64,000 nt of DNA from Pseudoscleropodium purum (taxonomy: Eukaryota; Streptophyta; Bryopsida; Hypnales; Brachytheciaceae), in assembly GCA_963969395.1 (NCBI GenBank), contig OZ017795.1, forward strand, positions 1,488,001-1,552,000. Direction: 5' to 3'. Both the position numbers and the translations under genes were made by a program. Positions 21,575 to 34,277 of the stretch are shown here, piece after piece; position 1 is the stretch's first letter; each line of letters starts with the position of its first letter. The notes beneath the pieces are model-generated. The model made no database searches and had not been told where the DNA came from. It saw only the letters and a program-made list of their open reading frames with translations.

Positions 21575-24329
21575 TATTTTGTTAATTAAGAAGACATCTC
21601 ATATCAAGTAGTGCTATAGTCACTACCCATAAAGTAAGACTCATTTTGACAATTTTCACATCACCAATCCAATTGGATTAAATCCAACTTTTCTATGATA
21701 ATATAAATATATTTTACAGTGAAGAAAACTAAAATCCTTTATTTCAATTTTTATTTATTTTTGGCTAGGCTTGAGCACTTTATTATTAGGAAGACATAAT
21801 CTTTTCGTAAAGGTATTTAATGGAATAAAAACTATGTTTTCCAAAAGCTAATACATCATTTTTTTCCTTTAAAAGAATTCATAAAATTTCAAATTTTAAG
21901 AACCTACTCAACAGGAAGCCAATTAAAGATGGTTCACCTTTAAACTTCAAGTTCTCAAATCCAGAAACTAGACATTTTATTGTTTTGCTCTTTAGTAAAA
22001 TTTGGTTAATTGATTTTGAGTTCCATAAAAAATTATTTGATTTATTCCAAAATAATATTTGATTTAAAATTAAATAGATTAGAATTTTGATATTTAAGTT
22101 TTGTTTCTATTCCATTTTCAAAAATTTAATGAACTATTGCAATTGCAAGTTACATGTATTAGAGTTCAAATTACAATATGACACAATTGAATGTATTCTT
22201 TATATTTTCTTTATTTTCTTTCCTAAAATTGATTTTTGAATTTGAATTATTAAATTAATTCATTTTCCTTCTTACCTATATTTTTTAAATATATTATTGA
22301 AATACATATTAGAATTGATATGATTTTATTTTTACACTTTTACCTTTTAAAACACAAATAATTTGAATTTTTCATCAAATGTTTCTAGAAATTTAAAAAA
22401 AGCATCCCTAAAACATAATATTTTATTGCACATTAAAGATATATTAAAATTTATCATTTAATTACATATAGGCTTAATTTAATTTCAATTCAGAGTAGCA
22501 ATTAGATTTGAAGATCATACCAAGAGTATTTTGGGTTTTAAAGAAACAATTATGAAGAGAAATTGAAATGATGTTTGGCCACTTAGTAATGGAACTAGTT
22601 GTTTAGAGATAATTTTATTGATACAAAAAAAATGCACTGGAAGATATACCACTTTTTATATATTGGTGCATTGAATGAACAAATTTGAGGTTTCTAACAA
22701 ATTATGAACAAATAAAAAAAATAATCTTTGTGCAAAATTAATTTTAATTGCTTTATGATTGTTAAATTTTTGTAATCAATACAAAAATTCTTGAAATTAT
22801 AATAATTTTCACTTAAATACATTAGATTCTTCAAAGACATTGAATATTTTAGAACCAACCACCACAAATTTCATATGAAAAAGGTTTTTTAATAGAATTT
22901 AAAGCAATAAATTCTTTTAATGTTCAAATATATTAAAAAATTATTCAAAAATAAGAATAATTTTTTAATTTATATATTATAAAAAAATTAATGAGCTATT
23001 GGAATTGTCCTTCAAAGAGTTTTTTATAGATGGAAATATCAATGATTTTCCAAACTTTAATTAAAATATGGTCAATTTTGACTATCAAAGTTTGGATAGA
23101 AAATAGTCACTAAAATATTAAAGTTAGAATTTGAAACTCAAAATCTTTATAATAAATCAATTTTTCCAACCTGTGACATGATTTTATACTTAATAATCAA
23201 TTGATATGTACTAACATTGGTTCATTCAATTTTCATTGCCTTTGCATTTAATATTTCAAAACTAGATTAAAAACTAATGTTTCAAATAAAAATACAATGT
23301 GCATAGAGTACACAAACTTTTTGCAAAATCTTTATATCAAGAATGGTATTATAAATCCTAGCACGCATTTATTATCTAATATGTGCAATTTTAGGAATTG
23401 GGTATTGAGGTTCTTGAAAATTATCTATAATTATTCACTTTTATACATAAATCCATCATGATTTTATTTTTATCAAAATATGTTTTTTAATATTCCATAT
23501 TTAAGTGTATATACTCCCTAATAATCCAAAATTTTAAAACTCGTTTTTTATTGAATTAGAATGAAATTTGTAGATTTTCTTAATCCAATATCTTAAAAAT
23601 ATTGATTATATATCATTTTTACAAGAACAATGTGGGAGAAGAAGTGTAGATTACAATAAAAATTATATATTTTGTATTGTGATATAATGTAAGATTATTT
23701 TGAATCCCTTCAAATAAAATTTAATACTATGGTTGTTTTGACGCCCAAATCTACTTCAAAAATACTTATATCCAAAGTAACTAAAGGCTAAAATTTCCAT
23801 TTTTCTTTGTTTTTTTACAATTCCATTATAAGATCCTATAGTGAACCTACTCAAGTACATCCTTACTAAATTTTGGAATGAAAATTCCTACCCATCACAA
23901 GTCCTATGTGCCTAAATGTTAAGAAAAATAGTTTTTTATAGCCCTTCTCAAAGATGAATTATTGTCTTTTAACAATTTTAGGAAAAAACATGTAGATCCT
24001 GTAACTTGAACATTTTTTCATTACATTTGAAAGAAAATTCAAAATACATTGAAAAAAATTTAACCAACAAACATTTATATTCATCTTTAAGAAATTTATA
24101 AAGTGGAATTGTAAAAGGTTGATGAAAGAAAAACCAAAAACATGAATAACTTTGACAAAAAATTGAGAATTATAAATCCCAATGGTAAGATCATTCTAGT
24201 GTACAACTTGCATTTGTACTATATTTTGTGTTTTCTTTTGAAAAATTTCAAATTGAATTCCAAAAAATAACATCATATGATTTTTCTACCTTCATCACTA
24301 GCAAAATAGAACTCATCACTTTCATCTTA
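20511..24329. other. Extremely AT-rich interior of the inverted repeat
   Basis: No gene or recognisable transposase is visible. Composition is extremely AT-rich, with runs of A and T and a long (AT)n at 21517-21569. Fragments of the dispersed family seen at 18960-19300 are present near 20990-21130. Confidence 0.5.
21517..21569. repeat. (AT)n microsatellite, about 53 bp
   Basis: An uninterrupted AT dinucleotide run. Its length is likely to be variable and prone to assembly error. Confidence 0.95.
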
Positions 24330-25050
24330 CTAATAGGAATTAAATAGTTGAACCTCTAAATGCCCAAATTGTATTTCTTGGCAACATTGCAATTTTGGGC
24401 AGCTCTTTATAAATGGATAGTTTTAGTATTATTCATTTCAATTTTCACATAACATTTCCTAAGGAGTAACTGTAAGGCCCAACAATTTTCATAACTTTTG
24501 ACTACTTGGTTAAAAAGTTATTGCAAGATATGTAATTTTCAATGCTTGGCAGTCTAAAAAATTCTTAAAAAATCACATTTCTAATATATACAAATTTTAA
24601 ATTGATTTTCTAGATTTATATATATTTGGAAAGCTTTGAATCATTTCATTTTGATTATTGAAATAAAAGCTATGAGGAATTTTAGTTTACGGGTAGTTAC
24701 AAATTCTTTATTCAAAATAAACTTTGAAGTCCTTTACTTAACTCAATTTTCAATATTTTTGAAAAAAAATAAAATCATAGGACATAAATGGTTTATTACA
24801 ATTACAACCATTGGGATTAGCATTTTCGATTCCATAACTAAATTCTTAACAATTTAGTATTTAAAATCATTCTCTTCTTCTTTCTACTTACTATTTTTTT
24901 TTCTAAGTTGTACAATTTCAAATGATCTAAAAATTTTCAAGCATGTAGCCAACTTTCCTTGTAGAATAAATCCAAAGAATAAAAACCATTTTGAACATTC
25001 TTTCATACCTCTGTGACCTTGTGAAGTGCAATTGCTTGATTTTTGTAAGG
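24330..25050 (-). repeat. Right arm of the large diverged inverted repeat
   Basis: Reverse-complement counterpart of 20020-20510, for example 'aagcatgtagcc' (24940s), 'tcattttgattattgaaat' (24645) and 'ggcaacattgcaattttggg' (24380). The open frame at 24636-24857 is an accident of this repeat and not a gene. Confidence 0.7.
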
Positions 25051-25300
25051 CCCAAAAAAAGATTTTTCACTTCAAACGCTAATATTTTGCAATTTATATT
25101 GTGAAAATTTCTAAAAAATTTTCCACATATTCTTAAACTTAATCAATACATGATCATATGGTTACATGTATCCAAAAAAGATTTTTTCTTTTAAAATTTG
25201 GTACTTGCTCTAGAAATGGCAGTTTTGGAGTATTTGTCTTGAAAACATAGTCTAAAACATTTAGGGGTTAAATATTATTGTATAGGTACCAATCTTAATA

Positions 25301-26554
25301 ATTAAATAAAATTTAATTAATCCATAAGTATAAAAAATAGATTATATTTTTTTAGCTATTTGCTTTGACATTAAAACCAAAAGAACAATTTATAGCATTT
25401 GCCATATTTATTAAAAGGACATGAAACAAAACTTCACATGTAGATTAGAATGATTAGCATCTACCCTAATGATTTCATGCAAAAAAGCTCCGAATTATGA
25501 GGTCCATAGAACCTATCCATGTATTTCAAAAAACTAAAGTGGTATCTTAAGTCCTTTAGATGTTAAGTAGAATTACATGTAAAAATATAATAAATACATA
25601 ATCCATAATTTATTTCTATTTCATTAGTAATATGGTCAAACCATTTTAAATTTATAATTTTTTGTAAGCTCAATCATGTTGTAATAGTAGCACAAAACAA
25701 ATTAAATTACTATGTATAACATCACTATTTACTTCCAAAGTCACCGAATTGTAAGCAAGAAAGGTCATCCATCACATATAAACAAATAAGAGTGTGCAAG
25801 CATAAGTACAAGTGAAAGAAATTACTTCATCCCTATCCTTCCATTGATGATGTGTAAATGAACTACTTCTATATGGTTTTGCATTAGAGCACCGCATTCT
25901 TTACCATCAAAGTCACGTGAAACCAAATATGTGCCATCAAAATGCAATACTAAATATTCTTTTCTAAGATCGATGATGCTTCATGATATACATTGAAAAG
26001 GTTGAGGGCTTGTTGAATTGGTTTGAACCTTTATATAAACCCAATTATTGTCTAGGATGATTTTTTGAGCTTTACCAAATATTTTTCACTAAAATCCCGT
26101 ATTCAAAAAAAAATTCAAGTACAAAGTCTTGTTATTTCTCCTGTATTTTTATTCTAAATAGAAATTTTACAGATTTTTTTCAATGGTTAGAATGTTTTCA
26201 TATTGCAACTAGATTTTTTCCCAATTCCACCGACTAACTTTGAACTGGCCTCCGGATTTTCCGGAGCACTATTGTGTTCATTTTACTCCCAATCATCAGG
26301 CTTGATGTGGCTCCGCCCCAGTTTAGCCTCTGCGCCATTTTCTCTGCCTCGATCGCTGCGTGAAGCTTCTCCCACTTTGCGGGATACCGGTACACATCAT
26401 CCCGCCACCACCGCACCATATGATTCTCCCGCAGCTTCACATCCTGTCAATCGTCTCTGGAACCTGTAAACTTAACTGTAGATTATTTTCCTCACAGGAA
26501 GAATTCTTGCGCTTCTTGGGGTTTGGCAGAGCTTGCAAGATTGGAGCTTGCACC
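25301..26554. other. AT-rich intergenic DNA and likely 5' region of RPC4
   Basis: The part up to about 26200 is AT-rich and featureless. GC content rises sharply from about 26220, so 26220-26554 is probably promoter and 5' untranslated sequence of the RPC4 gene. The RPC4 frame is open from 26360, but the upstream residues do not look like RPC4. Confidence 0.5.
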
Positions 26555-27589
26555 ATGGTCGACACCGCGGACGCCGAGAACGGCAAGAAGTTGCAACAAT
26601 CCACGCCTGCGTCTTCCACCGAGGCCTACACTCACGGCGGCGTGAGGAAGACGAAATTCGAGCCAAAGCTCCCCACACGGCGCTTGAAGAAGCTGTCCTC
26701 CACTTCCCTCAAGAGCGAGCTTTCCCTGGAGGAACCCACTCTCGGAACGACCATTCCCAAGGAACTTCAGCGTCTCTTGCAACAGCAGCAGCAGCAGCAG
26801 GGGGAGAATAGCGATGGGCGCCACGGGAAGGATCGGCCCCTCCAACGCACGTCCCGGGTCGCCTTTGGGTTTAGTGGGGACGCCTCGCCCTCCTCTGCAG
26901 TCAAAAACAGGGGTGTCGGTGGGGGTGTCGGTGAAATTTCGCGTCCATTAGGAGTTCGTCTTAGTGAAAGGGGGAGTCGAGTAGTGGAGAAGCAGGAATT
27001 TATGCACGAGGAGGTCTTTCTTGATGTGCTACCCAAGAAAGGGGAACGCAAAACCCTCGAGGTTTTCGACCAGGAGAGGTATTTTCCTGTGACGTTGCCG
27101 CTGCGGAAGCCTATTGTTGGAGTTGATACTCGCCGTTTGGACGAGGAGGAGTTTGGAGAAGAGGACGAGATCCAGGATGAGAACGAGGATGGGCTTGAGG
27201 CTGCGGAAGAACTTGGCTTAACTGAGCCCAAGGATGAGGAGACGCTGTTCTTTTTCCAGTTTCCAAAGGGATTGCCGCTCTCTTTGAATCCCAGTGGGAA
27301 GGAAAAGAAGAAACCCTCGAGGTCGTCGGCGAGACTGGAGGATTTGGGGAAAGGAGGGGCGATGGGGAAGCTTTTGGTTTACGAAAGTGGCGCAGTGAAG
27401 TTCAAGGTTGGGGAGGTGGTGTTCGATGCGTTACCTGGGACCGAGTGCACATTCGCACAAGAAGTGGCGGCGGTGAATACGACGACGAAACAGTGTAGTT
27501 TTGTTGGGGGAGTGCACCAGAGAGTGGTGCTCACGCCTGATGTTGTGGATGTGTTGCCGGATTTAACCGATTTGAGAACCAAGAGTTAA
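26555..27589 (+). CDS. RNA polymerase III subunit RPC4 (POLR3D/Rpc53-like)
   Basis: RPC4 is a peripheral subunit of nuclear RNA polymerase III that works with RPC5 in initiation, termination and reinitiation on tRNA, 5S and other small RNA genes. The start was set at ATG 26555 (CACC ATG G context), giving 344 residues in one exon; an in-frame ATG at 26360 would add 65 poorly conserved residues. Residues about 31-45 contain RKTKFEPKLPTRRLKK, the basic motif typical of RPC4 N-termini. A Gln run near 75 and an acidic stretch (about 190-225) follow. The C-terminal domain (about 230-340) has FFFQFPKGLPL, GKLLVYESGAVKFKVGEVVF and FAQEVAAVNT, matching the RNA_pol_Rpc4 family, which dimerises with RPC5. 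Length is close to plant homologues. The GC content contrasts strongly with the surrounding DNA. Confidence 0.88.
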   Translation: MVDTADAENGKKLQQSTPASSTEAYTHGGVRKTKFEPKLPTRRLKKLSSTSLKSELSLEEPTLGTTIPKELQRLLQQQQQQQGENSDGRHGKDRPLQRTSRVAFGFSGDASPSSAVKNRGVGGGVGEISRPLGVRLSERGSRVVEKQEFMHEEVFLDVLPKKGERKTLEVFDQERYFPVTLPLRKPIVGVDTRRLDEEEFGEEDEIQDENEDGLEAAEELGLTEPKDEETLFFFQFPKGLPLSLNPSGKEKKKPSRSSARLEDLGKGGAMGKLLVYESGAVKFKVGEVVFDALPGTECTFAQEVAAVNTTTKQCSFVGGVHQRVVLTPDVVDVLPDLTDLRTKS

Positions 27590-30500
27590 GCCTGAAAGGT
27601 TACAGTGATTTGGGTGGGCGCCCATGCTTTCTTCCTCGCCTTCTTCTGCAACTCAGGTTCAACGTAGGCGATCTTTTGTACAGTGTACATATTCATGGGT
27701 AGTCCATTTGAAGCCCTTGGTGTATATCCAGAGTCTCAGGAGGAGTCGATCAATATTTGCCAACGATCTCGAAGAGGAATCTTTTCTTCGCTGAGTTTCG
27801 GAGTTTCAGGTGAAGACTCTTACTGTAAGTTTACTGTGAATTTATTGTGATTTTATTTGAGATTTATTGTAAATCTTTAGTTACAGTGTACATATTCTTA
27901 TTTTCATTTTGAATGCACATGGCTTAGACTTCATTGCAAAAACGGGTACCTCTCCATCAAGTGGGTTTGACCCTGGAGGAGGACAGAGTTAGCACATGTA
28001 CACTGGTGAACGGGCTGCATGAGTAAGATAGGACACCGAAAATCGACTCTTTTTTAGTGGTGAGCATAGTTCCTATTATCAGACTCGTCAAATTTTTATA
28101 TGCCAAAATTTACATGTACTTGTTAGCAATTGAAAGATGATTCTGATGCACCAGAGAACGTCTTTTTTGGATGCCGTAGTATGCAGAAGTTATGAAGGTT
28201 CGAAGTTTAATCGGAGATCGACTTAAAACCGATTCAAATTTTTTTAGTAATCCACAACCTCTTAATCAATGCTTTCCCGTTTTCTAAGATTTTAGGGTTG
28301 CAGTTTTGGGTGTCCCTACCTTATTGTAAATGCTGTATTACTTGTAGATTACTTGCATTAATAGCAAGCATGATGATAAGCGTTTGTTTGGTTTTGGTAG
28401 ATTTGAAGAGGGCGCCTTGAGACTCTATGATGGTACAAGGTGTGCCTACATGAAAGCGGATATCATGGTGCTACCATCGACAAATTGCCACTGCGTCACT
28501 AAAACCGGGTATCTGTAAGTTTCAGCATGTAGCATGGTCTGGTTTTGTGGGGATGTAGGGAATCTGTTGCACTAATTTTTAGTAAGAAGTACCAACGTGG
28601 GTTTGTTTAAATAATAGATCTTAATTAGTTCTATACAGATCCTCTGTCACTCTTTGAAATCTCTGGTATGTCTTTTCTTGGTGAGGAATTAGCGTTTAAT
28701 TGAAGACATGCAATAGCCTGAGTTGGGGCATATTCTTCAAAAGATTCATAGCTACCCTGAGATCATTTTCTTCAAATCATCTTTCCTTTTATAACAGGGT
28801 GTTTAGTTGCTGTAAATTCTTTACAGATTTCCCATTTTGTGCATATCTGTTAACTGTTGTCTGTAGCGGTAATGAAGGTTTGGGACAGCAGTGACAAGGT
28901 GAAAGATATACCAGATATGTATTGTGCAATTTGAATGGGAAATGCAATTATGATGGCCTAAAGCGATTCTGGGAAGATAGCAACCAGCATTTCGCATTCA
29001 AACTTGGGCCCTTAAAAGCTTGATTGATGCAAGACAATTGAACCTAATATTTGTGACCAGTTTCTAAAAGCTACAATTTCTTGCCTAAAGTTTACACGAT
29101 CTATCTATTCTCATGAGAGCTTAGGGTGGATTTGGGGCACACCTATTTTGGGTACTTAGAAAATCCTTAGTTAACAGTGTCCAAAGAATGCATGCCAAGA
29201 GAGTCTTGAAGACCCAACAAAAATTTAGACAATAGAACTTGTAATAAATTATGCCTAAATGCTTGTTTTGGACAATTTCAATTGTTTTTTGTTTTTTTCT
29301 CTTTTCAATAAACATCTAATGTAATGAGGTATGTGTTTAATTCAACATGATCTCCCAATGAGTAAAAGATTAGATTACAAAGAGAATCTTTGAGGATTTT
29401 TGGTGATCAACTATTGCTACACATTGTTCATAAGTGGTGAAGATGGAAGTGTCTCTGCATGTTCAATAGGATTAGCCTCTACTTGTCCATCAAATTTTGG
29501 CCACCTAGTTATTATACTATCCATCTTCTCTTTCAATTTTTTCTTGAGAAAGTGTTCCCTAGCTAACTATACTAGTATAGAGATGTTGTTTAAAGGCTAA
29601 AAGATGAATTTATTCCTAACACATTGGTGATAATATGAAATTGCAAGGTCAAATTACTTACATAGGTAACATTAGATAGGTTCTTAAAACCTTTCTCAAT
29701 AGAAGAATCCTATATAGTAGGAAAAAGTTCTTTGATATTGTTCTTTCATTCTTGATTTAATTGTGAATTATCTATCTATCAAAATCATCAACTTGACTTT
29801 TTCAAATTAGATGTAATCATATATATGCATATGTATATATTCATTCATTTCTACTATAGATGCCAAACAATTCAGTCCTTTATAGATGAAGGAATCAACT
29901 TTTTGAAATCTTGAAACCAACCAATTTTTATTGATCATGTTGTGAAAAGTATAATTTGAATGGATAAATCATTAAGGTAGGAGGTGCTCATTTTGTCCAT
30001 GCTCCAAGAACTTGCTCCTACAAGTATACCATGAATCATTATTCTAAGAATGAAAAATAGCCCATTGATGAATTGGTGTTGATATTTTGGATTTTCATTG
30101 CACAATTTTACAAATGGTTGGGGATTGGGTTTGATTTGGAAGTAGACAAAATTTTAGTGTATACAATGTGGAGTTATGAGGGGTAGAAGACTTTATGTCA
30201 TTCTAGGTAATTATTTGGATCATGTTATAGTTTAAAGGGAACACACTTTCATTTTTGCACTCCATTTGCACCATTAAAGGATAATTATTTGACATTTCAT
30301 GACTATTTCCATGGACTCAAAAAATACCGTACTATTGTAATCTTTAGAAAACCATATCTAATTCAATTTAACTCTAAAAATTATGAATCAAATTGTGATG
30401 GATGTAACTTGACTATCTTCCTCTCATCTTTTTTTGAAAATTTGTAAGAAAATTCTTTGATTGGCATAACAAATGTCCTTAACCAAAATATTCTTAAATG

Positions 30501-31189
30501 GATGGTTTCTATACCCCCTATTTTATATTGTATTCTTAGATAGATTGAAGAACATTGCAAATGTTGGTTCTACAAAAAAATCATTTGAATTCATATAAAT
30601 TTTTATATGAACTCTTCAAAATCACCAAATATAAGGGTTGAACATCTAACTTCGACTTCTTAAAGGATTAAGGTAAAATTCAGATCATAATGTGGAAAAA
30701 TATGCCATGGCTAGATTCTTGTGTGGTTATATAATGAAGCTCCAAAGTAAGTATCTAAAATTACTTCTGTCAATAGAACTATCCCTTCCAAATTCTTACC
30801 CCACATAAATGTTGTGAACATGAAAATTGAGTAGGGTAAGCATTGGATACACTTACATTCAACTCTTTGAGAACTCATAGTTCATCCATATGGCATACCA
30901 AAAATATAAGTTAAGACAATTCAAATGAACATTATTCCAAATAAATTTTGACGAATTGAAAAAAATAGGAACCATATTCATTTGTACTATTTTTTAAAGT
31001 GTAGTTAGTAGAATAGTAGTTACCCTAGTTTGAGTCTTTAACCAAGAAAATTGCCTTGTTGATCAATGAATCATGTCTATTTCAAAGTGATTTGTCAATG
31101 AATTCTTTTCTTTTCACCATAGTACCAATGAATAGCTATGCAAACTCCTTTTTATTTGCTCCTATTTACATATTCATTTTAATCATGAG
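27590..31189. other. Intergenic region downstream of RPC4
   Basis: No protein gene is supported. The stretch 28404-28510 is slightly GC-richer, starts after an acceptor-like 'ttggtag' and ends before a donor-like 'ctgtaag'; it could be a spliced untranslated exon of the RPC4 transcript, but no frame has coding character. From about 29.1 kb the sequence is AT-rich and featureless. Confidence 0.4.
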
Positions 31190-32469
31190 CACTACAAGAA
31201 AATGGCCAAAAATGTGACTACAAAAAATGACTTTTTGACAACTGCCAGAAGTCACATTTTCAATTTTTGATTGCTGAATGACTGGCCCTAGTATAGTCAT
31301 GTAAAAGTTATTTTCGTTGAGCTAAAATCTACATGAATAGAACGAATAGTATCACCATCTTTTTCTTTCTAAGTGACAAAGAAGGTTAAAAATGGATGAA
31401 GAAGTCTTAGGTTCGGTAAGTGGCTTAGCCGAGCCTATGTAGTAGTCATTTGGCAGTCATTTTGAAGTTGTACAAGCCCATGAAAAAATTTGACATGGAT
31501 GGCCATGTATCTTTCCCAGACCGATTGGTTTAGGCCCGTTACAAATCTGACATGGATTGCCACGTCAATTGCATGGTAATCTATATGTGCAAGTTGTGAC
31601 ATAGTCGTATCGTAGTTCAATCTTAGTCGCGAGTGGTCATTGAGTAGTCATTTTGAAGTCGTCTTTCAATAACAACAAAGTGTGCAGATTACATTTAGGG
31701 AGGGCATTCGTTCTAGATTAGTGTTTTTGTAGTCCTCTAGCATTACGGTTTCAATTTATTATTGGGCTTCCTTATAAAGTGGTGTAGGTCGTACAATCAT
31801 TTTGTAGTTGGCCTATTGCTCTATAGTGACTACGGGTGCTACAATTTTAGGCACTTACATGCATGTGAAAATCACAAAAAAATTAGTCAAATAATGTCTG
31901 CACTTATAACAACCACAATTACCAAACACTACAATTGAACTTTGACATTGCATTTTAAACACGTACAACGGAAGTCTAACATGGCTTAGTCATACCCTAA
32001 ACCATTTCTCAAAACAACAATAATACTAAAAACATAGTTTACATTTTCAAATACAAAAGAAATCTAGAAGGTCTCTACACTTACAACCATGTCCCCTTCA
32101 TCTTTGCCAACTATATATACTACACTAGTCCCTCTCATAAGCTCATTTGCTGAAATTAGAAATGCCATTTGAACTACTCAACTTCATAATGCCAACAACC
32201 ATCCCCCTTCACTTGCAATTCCCTCATAGGCCCTTTGAAACTAAGATGTGACTGACATGTGACTCCTCTATGACTTTTGCTCACATATGATTCACAATGC
32301 ACTTGTGTGCTACTGCAAGCCAACTTCTACATCACTTCTACTACACAGACGGCTCTAGTTCTCTAGAATAGCCAAAGAAAAAAATATAGAAACATCTACT
32401 ATGTACCATTGTTGTTTAAAGTGGCACCTTCTTTGCCCTTGAGTCCTGCTTCTTCTCCGTTCCACTATA

Positions 32470-32965
32470 GTAATATCTAAGAAAAATTAGCCCATTTGCT
32501 TGAACAATGAAGTTATATAAACCCTAAGAGAACCAAACTTAGAAGAGTTGTAATACCTAAGAGAAATTAGCCCATTTGATTGAACAATGAACTACACAAA
32601 TCCTAAGAGAACCAAACTTAGAAAGAATTGTGATACCTAAGAGAAATCTGTCCATTTGCTTCAACAACGAACTACACAAATACTAAAAAAAACTAACTTG
32701 GAAAGAATTGTGATACACAAAAAAAACAGCCCATTTGCTTCAATAATGAACTACACAAACCCTAAGAAAACCAAACTTAGAAGAATTGTGATACCTAAGA
32801 GAAATTAGCCCATTTGCTTGAATAATGAAATTACACAAACCCTAAGAGAACCAAACTTAAAAGAGTTGTGATACCCAACTGAAGAAAAATTAGCCCATTC
32901 GCTTAAACTATGAACTTACACAAATCCTAACCTAAAGAACCAAGATTAGAAAGAGTTGTAATACA
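32470..32965 (+). repeat. Minisatellite, six units of about 80 bp
   Basis: Six units share 'agaaattagcccatttgctt', 'caatgaactacacaaa', 'agagaaccaaactta' and 'ttgtgatac'. Divergence between neighbours is low to moderate and the last unit has small insertions. It is non-coding. It lies inside the presumed CACTA body, so it may have expanded within the transposon. Confidence 0.88.
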
Positions 32966-34025
32966 TAAGATGGATCAACTCACCTCTTTCCAAAGATGGA
33001 GCAACGGTGAGATGCAACAAGTACAAAAACATAGAGGTGGCTAAGAAGAAATATAGGGTTTTGTTCATGCCAAAAAGAGTGGTGAAATCTAAGCCTTTCG
33101 TCATATAAAGATCAAATTGAACCATATGATGCCACATGGAAACCCTAACTTAGTCTTAGTATAACTAATCTATGACTGATCTACAATTGTTCTATGACTA
33201 ATCTACAACTATTCTATGACTAATCTACAACTACATCTATTCCAACTCAGATTAATAAATTTCCATGTCAAAATTTCAACTACTTCTTGAATGAGAAGTT
33301 GCACATGTACGTAGTATTTGCTCAAATTTTAGAAACTCTTCATCTTGCAATCATTTCCACAACTAAACAATGACTACCATATTGTACACGTTATAGAGCT
33401 AGTCTAATTATAGAGTAGAACTCTGCTATAGTGTTTTGCAATCATTTAGGACAATAAGTCATAGTTCTACTAGTTGTGGTGGCTACTTTTTTTTTGTTTT
33501 ATAAAACATATGTAATGGCTCCTGCATTATGGGACTTGGCACATTAGTATGTTTCGTCCAATACCTCTTGTTTGGAGCAGTATTATTTATAAGTCATATG
33601 TCACACTTCTTTGACTCTTGTGCTTGAAATGTAGAGAAGTATCTTTGTATTTGGTTGTTGACTGTTGTATTATAATAAAAGAAGAAATTGAGAATACAGA
33701 CGAACAAGCATAGCACAATCAAGGTCATTGTGACAATAGTAGTCAAGCAGTAGTTATACCATAGTCATTTCATAGTCAGTGCAATTCAATAGGACTAATA
33801 GTCAATTATAAAATGATTGCTTCAAGTTGCAACGCAACCGTTCTAAGTTGCAAGTGACAAAGGACGTGGGCTAAGGGTATTTATATAATGTTCTATGTAA
33901 ATTCATCTACATTCATAATTCCTTTAGGCAACACTTCTCATTGAAGAAGTCTTGGTAGGAATTAGAAGGTCAAAAGCTTGCGAGATGCTAATATTCTAAC
34001 ATTTGAAGATTAGTTACCAAGCATA

Positions 34026-34277
34026 GTGCAAAATTCACTTTTGGATGTGACAAAGCCAGAAGAACTAGATTGCCTATTGTTGACAACTAAACCTTCTCAA
34101 AAGGCAATGTGCTACACGAGGATGAAGTCCTTTGGAAGTCATTTCAGAGTGGATGATAGAGAAATTGACCGTTTCCAAACATACAATAGTGGGGTAGCTT
34201 CAATTTTTGAAGTACCTAGTGTAGGTGTACGCGATGTATCAATGAACTCTGAGGGAGTTCTAAAAGACCGTACATAG
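34026..34277 (+). pseudogene. Remnant of CACTA transposase-associated protein (DUF4216-like)
   Basis: The 83-residue open frame contains YTRMKSFGSHFRVDD followed by TYNSGVASIFEVPSVGV and GVLKD. This resembles the C-terminal domain (DUF4216 type) of plant TNP2-like CACTA transposases, where a short hydrophobic-basic motif, then an NSGV motif, then a G-x-L-K-D motif occur in that order. The frame is closed by stops on both sides and no neighbouring frame continues the match, so the gene is broken. The family assignment rests on remembered motif order only. Confidence 0.4.

Noticed and set aside
24636..24857. 73-codon frame in AT-rich DNA
   Set aside because: Lies in a diverged inverted-repeat arm; Ile/Phe/Lys-rich, no family resemblance.
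32470..32965. CRISPR-like repeat array
   Set aside because: Units are contiguous 80-bp tandem copies without unique spacers, in a eukaryotic context.
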